This document shows, piece by piece, positions 36,319-43,838 of a stretch of 64,000 nucleotides of DNA. The DNA is from Flavicella sp965243265 (GTDB taxonomy: Bacteria; Bacteroidota; Bacteroidia; Flavobacteriales; Flavobacteriaceae). The position numbers and the translations under genes are program-made. The stretch covers positions 372,001-436,000 of the forward strand of contig CBDEUL010000006.1 in assembly GCA_965243265.1 (NCBI GenBank). The letters are read 5' to 3'. The notes beneath the pieces are model-generated. The model ran no database searches, had not been told where the DNA came from, and saw only the letters and a list, made by a program, of their open reading frames with translations. The stretch's first letter is position 1; each line of letters opens with the position of its first letter.

Positions 36319-37299
36319 TTATTTTTTTCCTCCTAAAAACGGATGAACCGATTCAGGAAGTTTCACTAAAGGATGAAACTTCCCTTCCTCTTTATTACTA
36401 ATTTGCGTATTTCTAATCTTATGAACAATCTCTATAGACTTCCTTGCGTCCTCTAAACCATACCCATTCCCCTTAACAATCTCCTGATAGCTTTTAGTAT
36501 GTAATTCTGTAAACCCTCCACTAAACTCTACTTCTTCTCCATCAACGGTAATAGACCTATATGTTCGTTGTCCTTTTTCTTTTATATCTTCTGGTAAAAC
36601 ATCATAATCAATCGACAAAAACCATTTTACCCTAGCTTGTTCAAACTCTAAATACCCTGCAGCTCTATCATGCGTATGTAAATGAACTTTATTTTCTTTT
36701 ACATCTCCAAAAATCCAAGCCAACATATCATAAAAATGAACTCCTATATTCGATGCTATTCCTCCCGATTTTGAAACATCTCCTTTCCATGAAGTATAAT
36801 ACCAATGTCCTCTTGAGGTTAAATATGTTAAATCAACATCATATACCTTATCTTTAGGTCCTTGTGCTATTTTTTCTTTTAAAGCGATTATACTTGGATG
36901 TAATCGTAACTGAAGAATTGTATACACCTTATTTCCCGTTTCTTTTTCAATATCTAAAAGAGCATCCAAATTCCACGGATTCAAAACCAAAGGTTTTTCA
37001 CAAATAGCATTTGCCCCACTACGCAACGCCATACGAATATGAGCATCATGCAAGTAATTAGGTGTGCAAATACTTACATAATCTAACTTTATTTTTTTTT
37101 CACGTTTTAATTTTTCTACATGACGATCAAAACGCTCAAACTCCACAAAAAAATCTGCATTTGGAAAATAGCTATCCATAACCCCTACACTATCAAATCG
37201 ATCTAAAGCAGCTATCAAATCACCTCCGATATCTTTAATCGCTTTTAAATGCCTAGGTGCTATATAACCTGCCGCTCCTATTAATGCAAAATTCTTCAT
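36319..37299 (-). CDS. Gfo/Idh/MocA sugar 3-dehydrogenase, WbpB/WlbA-like
   Basis: Oxidoreductase of 326 residues. The opening FALIGAAGYIAPRHLKAIKD (3-22) and EKPLVLNPWNLDALL (near 100-114, catalytic Lys in CEKP) match UDP-GlcNAcA 3-dehydrogenases that begin synthesis of 2,3-diamino uronic acids. GGIASNIGVHFYDML is the C-terminal domain signature. Such enzymes normally work with a WbpE aminotransferase and a WbpD acetyltransferase; in this window the candidates are only the PglE-like and VioA-like aminotransferases and several acyltransferases. The pathway end product is therefore open. Confidence 0.87.
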   Translation of the reverse strand: MKNFALIGAAGYIAPRHLKAIKDIGGDLIAALDRFDSVGVMDSYFPNADFFVEFERFDRHVEKLKREKKIKLDYVSICTPNYLHDAHIRMALRSGANAICEKPLVLNPWNLDALLDIEKETGNKVYTILQLRLHPSIIALKEKIAQGPKDKVYDVDLTYLTSRGHWYYTSWKGDVSKSGGIASNIGVHFYDMLAWIFGDVKENKVHLHTHDRAAGYLEFEQARVKWFLSIDYDVLPEDIKEKGQRTYRSITVDGEEVEFSGGFTELHTKSYQEIVKGNGYGLEDARKSIEIVHKIRNTQISNKEEGKFHPLVKLPESVHPFLGGKK

Positions 37300-37303
37300 T
37301 ATT

Positions 37304-38302
37304 TTATCTCAAATACTCCCAATACCAAGCAACAGCCTCTTTCAATCCTTCCTGAAGAGAAAACTCTGGTTTGTAATTTAACAATCTTTTTGCCTTATCA
37401 ATACTTGCCAAAGAATGAGGTATATCTCCTACTCTATTAGGACCGTGTTTAACTTCTACATCTTTTATTTTTGAATCGTAGTTTGATAAATTTTCTTTTA
37501 ATGAATTCACCAAATCATTCAATGTAGCTCGTTCTCCAAAAGCCGTATTATATACTTCATTAACAGCTTCTTTATTATCTGTAGTCAATGCCAATAAATT
37601 CATTTGAATTACATTGTCAATATATGTAAAATCTCTTGAATATTCACCATCGCCATTAATTACAGGCGACTCATGGTTTAAAAATTGCCCTACAAATTTT
37701 GGAATTACAGCTGCATAAGCTCCATTAGGATCTTGCCTTCTTCCAAAAACATTAAAGTAACGCAAACCTATTGTTTCAAAACCATAGGTTCTAAAAAAAG
37801 TATCTGCATACAATTCATTTACATATTTAGTAATTGCATAAGGAGACAATGGTTTCCCTATTACTTCTTCTACTTTTGGCAAGGATTTTGAATCTCCATA
37901 GGTAGATGAACTTGCAGCATATACAAAACGCTTAACTCCTGCGTCTCTAGAAGCAACTAGCATATTCAAAAAACCTCCTATATTTACATCATTCGTTGTC
38001 ACTGGATCTTGAATAGATCTTGGAACAGATCCTAAAGCAGCTTCATGCAACACATAATCTGCATTTGCTACTGCCTTGTTACAATCTTCTATATTTCGGA
38101 TATCTCCCTCAATTAAAGTAAATGCTTTATTCTCTAAAAAAGAGGCTATATTTTCTCTTTTACCTGTTGCAAAATTATCTAAACAAACAACCTCATTACC
38201 CTTCTCTAACAGCACATAGATTAAATTTGAACCTATAAAACCAGCACCTCCTGTTACAACAATTCTTTTATTCGATAGTTCTATCTCTGAAAAGCCTCCC
38301 AT
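37304..38302 (-). CDS. UDP-HexNAc 4-epimerase, WbpP/TviC type
   Basis: First gene of the long operon; 332 residues from ATG 38302. It has VVTGGAGFIGSNLIYVLLEKG, the YxxxK pair in SPYAITKYVNE, and RYFNVFGRRQDPNGAYAAVIP, the signature of the WbpP/TviC branch that interconverts UDP-GlcNAc and UDP-GalNAc or their uronates. An upstream ATG at 38338 would add twelve residues, but that codon falls inside the -7 promoter box at 38336-38343, so the shorter start is preferred. Gene gap to the next is 4 nt. Confidence 0.9.
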   Translation of the reverse strand: MGGFSEIELSNKRIVVTGGAGFIGSNLIYVLLEKGNEVVCLDNFATGKRENIASFLENKAFTLIEGDIRNIEDCNKAVANADYVLHEAALGSVPRSIQDPVTTNDVNIGGFLNMLVASRDAGVKRFVYAASSSTYGDSKSLPKVEEVIGKPLSPYAITKYVNELYADTFFRTYGFETIGLRYFNVFGRRQDPNGAYAAVIPKFVGQFLNHESPVINGDGEYSRDFTYIDNVIQMNLLALTTDNKEAVNEVYNTAFGERATLNDLVNSLKENLSNYDSKIKDVEVKHGPNRVGDIPHSLASIDKAKRLLNYKPEFSLQEGLKEAVAWYWEYLR

Positions 38303-38335
38303 AATTCTATAAAACTTACTTTTATTAAACAGGTG

Positions 38336-38343
38336 CAAAAATA
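38336..38343 (-). promoter_or_regulatory. Likely -7 box of the polysaccharide operon promoter
   Basis: On the minus strand this reads TATTTTTG, matching TAnnTTTG, 33 nt before the chosen ATG at 38302. No good -33 TTG is seen at 17-23 nt upstream. It would drive the complete leftward operon. Confidence 0.4.
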
Positions 38344-38433
38344 CATTATTCCTTTTTTATATAGTAATAAATAGAAACAATATTCCTTTCACACCTTTAA
38401 AGCGAGAAGAACATTTAAACAAAAAGCATAAAA
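38344..38433. other. Spacer between locus promoter and tRNA terminator
   Basis: The 420-nt interval 38339-38758 has no protein gene. From left to right it holds the locus promoter box, this AT-rich 90-nt spacer, the terminator at 38434-38460, the initiator tRNA, its promoter, and an AT-rich stretch before the era promoter at 38710. I see no other repeat or ORF in it. Confidence 0.6.
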
Positions 38434-38460
38434 AAAACCTTCACAAGTTGTGAAGGTTTT
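38434..38460 (-). terminator. Terminator of the initiator tRNA transcript
   Basis: A 9-bp stem (CCTTCACAA with TTGTGAAGG, sharing a one-nucleotide centre) is flanked by AAAA and TTTT. It lies 4 nt past the tRNA 3' end and should stop the leftward tRNA transcript before the polysaccharide operon promoter. Confidence 0.75.
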
Positions 38461-38464
38461 ATAG

Positions 38465-38537
<73 letters not shown>

Positions 38538-38548
38538 ATTTCGTGCTG

Positions 38549-38581
38549 CAAAGATACAACCTTTAAAAAGTTTAATCCAAA
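38549..38581 (-). promoter_or_regulatory. Promoter of the initiator tRNA
   Basis: Complete Bacteroidota-type promoter on the minus strand: -33 TTTG at 38578-38581, 21-nt spacer, -7 TATCTTTG at 38549-38556, then 11 nt to the tRNA 5' end. It is the best-formed promoter in the window. Confidence 0.72.
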
Positions 38582-38709
38582 TTTTTTTACACTTTTTTTA
38601 CTTTTATTTTACATCTCTTTAAGAAGCTACTTATAATCAATACATTCCCTATTTAAAATAAAAACCTATTAAAGTCATAACATTTGTTTTCCCTTTTTTA
38701 AAATTTAAA

Positions 38710-38740
38710 TTTCTCACTCAATTAAAAGAAAGTATCTTTG
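38710..38740 (+). promoter_or_regulatory. Promoter of era
   Basis: -7 box TATCTTTG at 38733-38740 (perfect TAnnTTTG), with TTTC at 38710-38713 as an imperfect -33 box and a 19-nt spacer. The era ATG follows 18 nt later. Confidence 0.55.
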
Positions 38741-38758
38741 TAACCTAATTCATATCAA

Positions 38759-39640
38759 ATGACACATAAAGCTGGTTTTGTAAATATTATAGGGAACCCA
38801 AACGTTGGAAAATCTACATTAATGAACGCTCTTGTAGGAGAACGTTTATCTATCATCACATCAAAAGCACAAACTACAAGACACCGAATTCTAGGTCTTG
38901 TAAATGGTGATGATTTTCAAATTGTATTCTCTGACACTCCTGGAATTATTAAACCTGCTTACGATTTACAAGAATCTATGATGAATTTTGTAAAATCAGC
39001 TTTTGATGATGCTGATGTACTTATTTATATGGTAGAAATTGGAGAAAAAGAATTGAAAGACGAAAGCTTCTTCAATAAGATTAAAAATGCTGAAATACCT
39101 GTTCTGCTTCTTATCAATAAAATTGACAAATCTTCACAAGAAGAAGTAGAGGAAAAATTAGCTTATTGGCAAGAAAAAGTTCCCAATGCAAATGTGTATT
39201 TAATTTCTGCTACAGAAAATTTTGGAGTTCCTGAAGTGCTAAATAAAATTATTGAAATTTTACCTGAATCACCTGCGTTTTACCCCAAAGACCAGCTAAC
39301 AGACAAACCCGAACGTTTTTTTGTTAACGAGTGTATTCGTGAAAAAATCCTAATGCACTACAAAAAAGAAATTCCTTATTCAGTAGAAATTGAAACTGAA
39401 GAGTTTTTTGAAGATGAAACCATTATAAAAATAAGAGCTATTATTATGGTAGAGCGCGAAACTCAAAAAGGGATTATTATTGGTCACAAAGGAGCTGCCT
39501 TAAAACGTGTAGGAATGGAAGCCAGAAAAGACTTAGAAAAATTCTTTGACAAAAAAATATTCTTAGACCTTTATGTCAAAGTAAATAAAAACTGGAGAAA
39601 CGATTCTAAGCAATTAAAACGATTTGGTTACAACGAATAA
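38759..39640 (+). CDS. era: GTPase Era
   Basis: Ribosome-assembly GTPase of 293 residues that binds 16S rRNA near its 3' end during 30S maturation. G1 GNPNVGKST (12-20), G3 DTPG (59-62), G4 NKID (120-123) and the C-terminal KH domain with GHKGAALKRVG (near 250) are all present and the length is normal. It has its own promoter and is followed by hairpins that separate it from the convergent gene at 39736. Confidence 0.97.
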   Translation: MTHKAGFVNIIGNPNVGKSTLMNALVGERLSIITSKAQTTRHRILGLVNGDDFQIVFSDTPGIIKPAYDLQESMMNFVKSAFDDADVLIYMVEIGEKELKDESFFNKIKNAEIPVLLLINKIDKSSQEEVEEKLAYWQEKVPNANVYLISATENFGVPEVLNKIIEILPESPAFYPKDQLTDKPERFFVNECIREKILMHYKKEIPYSVEIETEEFFEDETIIKIRAIIMVERETQKGIIIGHKGAALKRVGMEARKDLEKFFDKKIFLDLYVKVNKNWRNDSKQLKRFGYNE

Positions 39641-39648
39641 TCCATTTC

Positions 39649-39693
39649 AAAGACCTTGTCTTTCTATAAAGTTAAATAGATAACTTTATAGAA
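39649..39693. terminator. Tandem hairpins between convergent genes
   Basis: Two hairpins lie just after the era stop. The first is AAAGAC-CTT-GTCTTT (39649-39663), followed by a short T-rich stretch. The second has a perfect 13-bp stem (39662-39674 with 39681-39693) and a 6-nt loop but no T-run. Together they probably end era transcription and possibly the leftward gene too. Confidence 0.5.
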
Positions 39694-39735
39694 CAATCAA
39701 TACTTATAAACAACTCCTAAAAACTTGGACTAAGT

Positions 39736-40239
39736 TTAACTTTCCAATACTTTCAATAAATAAGAATGTAAATCTAACATTTGTTGCTTTCCTGTACTTT
39801 TCCCTAACCTGCCTAAAAAATAAAGTATCCCCCAAAGTATTGGCAAACCAATTAACATAACTATTGAAAAAGTAGTACTCTCTTTTACCGTCCATTTTAC
39901 ATAAAACAATATCAAAAAACTTACAAAAGCTATTACCGCTGCAAAGTGTATAAACATAAAAAGCGTCCATACCTGAGGTTTTGGACCAAAAAGACCTTTT
40001 ACAACAGAACTCGTCTCGGATACCTTTTCTACTTCTACATGTAATTGTGGTGACCAAAAATGATTGTCTTCTTCCAAGATATCAAAAACAATATGCCCAT
40101 CTACAATTTTAGTTTTAAAATTACAGTCCTCCTTACGAAATGCTTTTCTAAATCGTTCTAACAATTTTTCTTGAGATTCCTCAAGCTCAATTCTAAAACG
40201 AGGCCTTAAAAATACTTCGCTATTTTTTTCTTCTTGCAT
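39736..40239 (-). CDS. Small membrane protein of unknown function
   Basis: I do not recognise a function. From ATG 40239 the product is 167 residues: a soluble N-terminal domain of about 85 residues with many charged amino acids, containing FRIELEESQEKLLERFRKAF, then two membrane helices at about 92-115 and 123-144, and a short C-terminal tail. An ATG at 40269 is in frame but less likely. The fold suggests a membrane-anchored domain facing the cytoplasm. It is convergent with era and divergent from the lipoprotein gene at 40503. I know similar proteins only as conserved hypothetical proteins in Flavobacteriaceae. Confidence 0.75.
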   Translation of the reverse strand: MQEEKNSEVFLRPRFRIELEESQEKLLERFRKAFRKEDCNFKTKIVDGHIVFDILEEDNHFWSPQLHVEVEKVSETSSVVKGLFGPKPQVWTLFMFIHFAAVIAFVSFLILFYVKWTVKESTTFSIVMLIGLPILWGILYFLGRLGKSTGKQQMLDLHSYLLKVLES

Positions 40240-40502
40240 ATCCTGTTGTTTGGTTTTGAAAGATAACAAATTTTAAAATACACAATTTCGTAATACAGTT
40301 TTCTTACTCTCACTCAACATTTCACAAAAAACAACTCTCCTATTCGCTAAAAATCCATTTACGTTTTATCAACATACTAAAACTTCCTATAACACTTCCT
40401 TTACACAAAAACACAATACTCTAAAGTTAACTTCTCTTTAACCTAACAATTACCTAACCAACCTCTTCTAAATTCGTCCCAAACAAAAAAACAAATACTA
40501 AA

Positions 40503-42062
40503 ATGAAAACAATTAATTTTATAGCTAGTGTAACTTTAGCATCTACACTACTAATGACAAGCTGTAGCGATGATACAAATGATATTATTGACAACAACAA
40601 TGGAAATAACGACGAAATTGTAGACCCTATAACAGATATACCTATAGACACCTCTATAGATTTCACTTACAAACAAACCATCAATATTGGAGGAGAAGGC
40701 GCTTCAGAAATTTCTGCTTATGACCCTGTCTCTAAAAATCTATTCACTGTAAATGTTGAAAATACTGAAATTTCAGTTTACAATATTGCAGACCTTAACG
40801 CTCCTATTCAAAAAATTGCAATCGACTTAACTAGTTACGGAGCACCTAACAGTGTAGCGGTTTCTGATGGAAAATTAGCCATTGCAGTAGAAGCCTCTAC
40901 AAAGCAAAACAACGGGAAAATTTTGGTTTACGACACAACTTCTCTAAACCTGGTTAACACTTATAACGTAGGTGCACTACCAGATATGGTCACTTTTTCT
41001 AAAGACGGAAAATTAATTATCTCTGCAAATGAAGGAGAACCTAATGATGACTATACTGTAGACCCTGAAGGATCTATAAGTATTATTGACCTTGAAAACG
41101 ATCAAACTACAACATTAGACTTCTCTAACTTTAACAACGAAGAAACGAGCTTAGAAAATGATGGTTTTAGAGTTTTTGGTCCCAATGCTACATTAGCACA
41201 AGATGTAGAACCAGAATACATCGCTGTTTCTAAAGATTCTAAAACAGCTTGGGTATCTTTACAAGAAAACAATGGTATCGCAAAAGTAAACTTAGCAACA
41301 AAGGTTATTGAAGACATTTATCCTCTTGGTTTTAAAGATCATAACCTCGTAAATAACAGCCTTGATGTTAGCGATAAAGATGATGAAAAAACCTTGAAAA
41401 ACTGGAATATAAAAGGAATGTACCAACCAGATGCCATTACCGCTGTAAATATTAATGGAATAGAATATGTTATTTCTGCAAATGAAGGTGACGCTAGAGA
41501 TTACGACGGGTTTAGCGAAGAAGTAAGAGTTGATGACTTAACATTAGATACTTCTGTTTACACGGCTACTAACATCCAAGAAAAAGAGCAATTAGGGCGC
41601 TTAAAGACAACCACAACTTTGGGGGATTCTGATAACAATGGAGAGGTAGAACAAATTTATTCTTACGGTACTCGTTCATTCTCTATCTGGTCTGCAGATG
41701 GTGATTTGGTATACGACAGTGGAAACGATATTGCTACACAAACATTAAGCTTAACTCCTGATGTATTTAATGGACAAGACAAAAGAAGTGACGACAAAGG
41801 TGCTGAACCAGAAAGCGTTGAAGTTTTAAACATTGCAGACCAACGTTATATCTTATTTGTAGGGCTGGAAAGAAACGACCAAGTATTGGTATACGATATC
41901 ACAAACCCTAATGCACCGTCATTCTTAACAATCCTTTCTCATGAAGGAGATGAAGCCCCTGAAGGATTGCTAATTATACCTGCTAACGATAGTCCTACAG
42001 GAAAAGATTTATTAGTAGTTTCTAATGAAGACAGTGGAACTGTATCTTTCTACGAAAACTAA
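40503..42062 (+). CDS. Choice-of-anchor I family surface lipoprotein
   Basis: Protein of 519 residues with a lipoprotein signal ending LLMTSC (lipidated Cys21). The following SDDTND is the acidic pattern of the flavobacterial lipoprotein export signal, so a surface location is likely. The rest is a beta-propeller-like repeat protein related to the choice-of-anchor I family and to phytase/esterase-like proteins: VSANEGEPNDDY and ISANEGDARDYDGF blocks, and a final LLVVSNEDSGTVSFYEN. Its activity is unknown. It stands alone and ends at a strong terminator. No promoter box of the TAnnTTTG type is obvious upstream. Confidence 0.85.
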   Translation: MKTINFIASVTLASTLLMTSCSDDTNDIIDNNNGNNDEIVDPITDIPIDTSIDFTYKQTINIGGEGASEISAYDPVSKNLFTVNVENTEISVYNIADLNAPIQKIAIDLTSYGAPNSVAVSDGKLAIAVEASTKQNNGKILVYDTTSLNLVNTYNVGALPDMVTFSKDGKLIISANEGEPNDDYTVDPEGSISIIDLENDQTTTLDFSNFNNEETSLENDGFRVFGPNATLAQDVEPEYIAVSKDSKTAWVSLQENNGIAKVNLATKVIEDIYPLGFKDHNLVNNSLDVSDKDDEKTLKNWNIKGMYQPDAITAVNINGIEYVISANEGDARDYDGFSEEVRVDDLTLDTSVYTATNIQEKEQLGRLKTTTTLGDSDNNGEVEQIYSYGTRSFSIWSADGDLVYDSGNDIATQTLSLTPDVFNGQDKRSDDKGAEPESVEVLNIADQRYILFVGLERNDQVLVYDITNPNAPSFLTILSHEGDEAPEGLLIIPANDSPTGKDLLVVSNEDSGTVSFYEN

Positions 42063-42088
42063 AAAACATTCTCATATCACTTTAAAAG

Positions 42089-42117
42089 TCCAGTAGATTC
42101 TACTGGATTTTTTTTTG
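42089..42117 (+). terminator. Intrinsic terminator after the lipoprotein gene
   Basis: The stem TCCAGTA (42089-42095) pairs with TACTGGA (42101-42107), with a 5-nt loop, and is followed by a run of nine T residues. Confidence 0.82.
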
Positions 42118-42152
42118 AATTGATAATTCCTAGTAATCGGAATAAAATTGCG

Positions 42153-42160
42153 TAATTTTG
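42153..42160 (+). promoter_or_regulatory. -7 promoter box of der
   Basis: TAATTTTG, a perfect TAnnTTTG match, ends 18 nt before the ATG of der at 42179. Because the box covers an in-frame TTG at 42158, that codon cannot be the start, which supports the ATG. Confidence 0.48.
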
Positions 42161-42178
42161 CAGAAAATTAAGAAGATT

Positions 42179-43498
42179 ATGAATACTATAGTAGCCATTG
42201 TTGGAAGACCAAACGTAGGAAAATCAACCCTGTTCAACAGATTGGTACAACGTAGAGAAGCTATTGTTGACTCTGTAAGCGGAGTAACACGTGATAGACA
42301 TTATGGAAAAAGTGACTGGAACGGAAAAGAGTTCTCTCTTATAGACACTGGTGGATACGTAATAGGTTCTGATGATGAGTTTGAAGGAGAAATTAGAAAA
42401 CAAGTACAATTGGCATTAGAAGAATGCGATGTTATTGTATTTGTAGTTGATGTTACCGACGGTATTACTCCTATGGATGAAGCTGTTGCCAAATTGCTTA
42501 GAAAATCTAAAAAACCTCTGTTCTTAGCTGTAAACAAGGTAGACAACGCCATGCGAGCTGCAGATGCTGTAGAGTTCTACAACCTTGGTTTGGGAGAATA
42601 CCATACCATATCTTCTATAAACGGATCTGGAACAGGTGAATTGTTAGATGCTTTGGTTGAAGAAATGCCTTTACCTGAAGAATTTGATGAAAATGCCAAT
42701 ACCGACGAAGAATTGCCAAGATTTGCTGTAGTAGGAAGACCTAATGCAGGAAAATCTTCTTTTATAAATGCCTTGATAGGAAAGGAAAGAAATATTGTTA
42801 CCAATGTTGCTGGAACCACTAGAGATTCTATAGATACTGAATACACACGTTTTGGATTTAAATTCAATTTGGTAGATACCGCTGGTATTCGAAAAAAATC
42901 GAAAGTATCTGAAGACCTAGAGTTTTACTCTGTAATGAGAGCTGTAAGAGCTATTGAACATTGTGATGTTGCCATTTTAATGATTGATGCTACCAGAGGA
43001 TTTGAAGGACAAGATCAAAACATTTTTTGGTTGGCAGAAAAAAATAGAAAGGGAATTGTTATACTGGTAAATAAATGGGATTTGGTTGATAAAGAAACCA
43101 ATACCATGAAAGAGTTTGAAGCTTATGTAAGAAAGCAAATAGAACCTTTTACAGATGTTCCTATCATCTTTACCTCTACAGTAACTAAACAACGACTTTT
43201 AAAAGCCATTGAAACTGCTGTTCAAGTATTTGAAAATAAAAAACGCAGAATTGCTACGAGTAAGTTAAACGACACTATGTTAGAGGTTATTCAACAATAC
43301 TCACCACCAGCAATCAAAGGAAAGTTTGTAAAAATAAAATACTGTATGCAACTGCCTACAAACACGCCTCAATTTGCCTTTTTTGCTAACTTACCTCAGT
43401 ATGTACGCGATCCTTACAAAAGGTATTTAGAAAATAAACTACGTGAAATTTACGACTTTGAAGGAGTTCCTCTTAGTATCTATTTCCGTCAGAAATAA
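42179..43498 (+). CDS. der: GTPase Der (EngA)
   Basis: Ribosome-assembly GTPase with two tandem G domains, needed for 50S maturation. Start at ATG 42179 gives 439 residues. First P-loop GRPNVGKST at 9-17, second GRPNAGKSS at 186-194, G3 motifs DTGG (near 56-59) and DTAG, and a C-terminal KH-like domain (about 350-435) with IKGKFVKIKYCMQLPTNTPQ. Length and motifs are normal. It ends before the repeat-rich interval. Confidence 0.97.
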   Translation: MNTIVAIVGRPNVGKSTLFNRLVQRREAIVDSVSGVTRDRHYGKSDWNGKEFSLIDTGGYVIGSDDEFEGEIRKQVQLALEECDVIVFVVDVTDGITPMDEAVAKLLRKSKKPLFLAVNKVDNAMRAADAVEFYNLGLGEYHTISSINGSGTGELLDALVEEMPLPEEFDENANTDEELPRFAVVGRPNAGKSSFINALIGKERNIVTNVAGTTRDSIDTEYTRFGFKFNLVDTAGIRKKSKVSEDLEFYSVMRAVRAIEHCDVAILMIDATRGFEGQDQNIFWLAEKNRKGIVILVNKWDLVDKETNTMKEFEAYVRKQIEPFTDVPIIFTSTVTKQRLLKAIETAVQVFENKKRRIATSKLNDTMLEVIQQYSPPAIKGKFVKIKYCMQLPTNTPQFAFFANLPQYVRDPYKRYLENKLREIYDFEGVPLSIYFRQK

Positions 43499-43499
43499 C

Positions 43500-43511
43500 G
43501 GCTTCGACAGG
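43500..43511 (-). repeat. Partial inverted copy of the REP-like repeat
   Basis: GGCTTCGACAGG immediately after the der stop is, in reverse complement, CCTGTCGAAGCC, close to the CCTGTCGAAGGG core of the copy at 43624-43650. The inverted relation lets it pair with the full copies in RNA or single-stranded DNA. Confidence 0.45.
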
Positions 43512-43541
43512 TTTAACCTACTTTAATAAAACTATTTACCA

Positions 43542-43568
43542 CCCGAGCCCTGAGCTTGTCGAAGGGCA
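43542..43568 (+). repeat. REP-like GC-rich repeat, copy 1
   Basis: A 27-nt GC-rich element beginning CCCGAGCCCTGAGC and ending TGTCGAAGGGCA in an otherwise AT-rich region. The internal CCCTGAGC...TCGAAGGG arms are partly complementary, as in REP elements. It differs from the second copy by one base. Confidence 0.7.
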
Positions 43569-43623
43569 ATCAAACCCAACCCAACATAGCTACCTTTCAA
43601 AAGGCCAAATACACAATTTACCT
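43569..43623. other. Spacer between REP-like copies in the der/Rhs interval
   Basis: The gene-free interval 43499-43838 (340 nt) holds, in order, a partial and two full REP-like repeats, an AT-rich spacer, a terminator at 43712-43745 and the left inverted repeat of the Rhs cassette at 43763-43796. I see no coding potential in it beyond the short frame described with the left repeat. Confidence 0.6.
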
Positions 43624-43650
43624 CCCGAGCCCTGAGCCTGTCGAAGGGCA
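43624..43650 (+). repeat. REP-like GC-rich repeat, copy 2
   Basis: Second 27-nt copy, identical to the first except for one C-for-T change in GAGCCTGTC. The copies are in direct orientation and 82 nt apart from start to start. Confidence 0.7.
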
Positions 43651-43711
43651 TATAATTCTAATTCATTTAATAACACGTACTACTAACATTAGTAAAGTAT
43701 CCTTAAAAATG

Positions 43712-43745
43712 AAAAAACTACTCTAAATTAATAAAGTAGTTTTTT
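43712..43745 (+). terminator. Intrinsic terminator of der
   Basis: A-rich stem AAAAACTACT pairs with AGTAGTTTTT around a 12-nt loop, ending in a T-run. It precedes the Rhs cassette by 18 nt and can serve both strands. Confidence 0.68.
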
Positions 43746-43762
43746 GTATTATTTCTGTCTCA

Positions 43763-43796
43763 GTAGCTTACGGCACTAGTACATACTAGCGCTAGC
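43763..43796 (+). repeat. Left inverted repeat of the Rhs cassette
   Basis: 34-nt arm that matches the reverse complement of 46201-46234 at 29 of 34 positions, with 23 of the last 24 nt identical. Shared core: GGCACTAGTAYATACTAGCG and CTAGC after it. In plus strand, a TAG at 43764 is followed by an open frame (ALVHTSAS, then 20 more residues) to a TAA at 43854-43856. The GTAG end faces outward and the GCTAGC end inward. Confidence 0.78.
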
Positions 43797-43838
43797 CACA
43801 ATGTTTACAAACTAGGACCATCAGGGGAGACAGATATA

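Noticed and set aside
38302..38338. Longer start for the first gene of the locus at ATG 38338
   Set aside because: The codon lies inside a perfect TAnnTTTG box and the added twelve residues do not fit the family N-terminus.
43500..43650. CRISPR-like array from the GC-rich repeats
   Set aside because: Only two full copies with unequal and non-spacer-like surroundings, partly inverted, and no cas gene.
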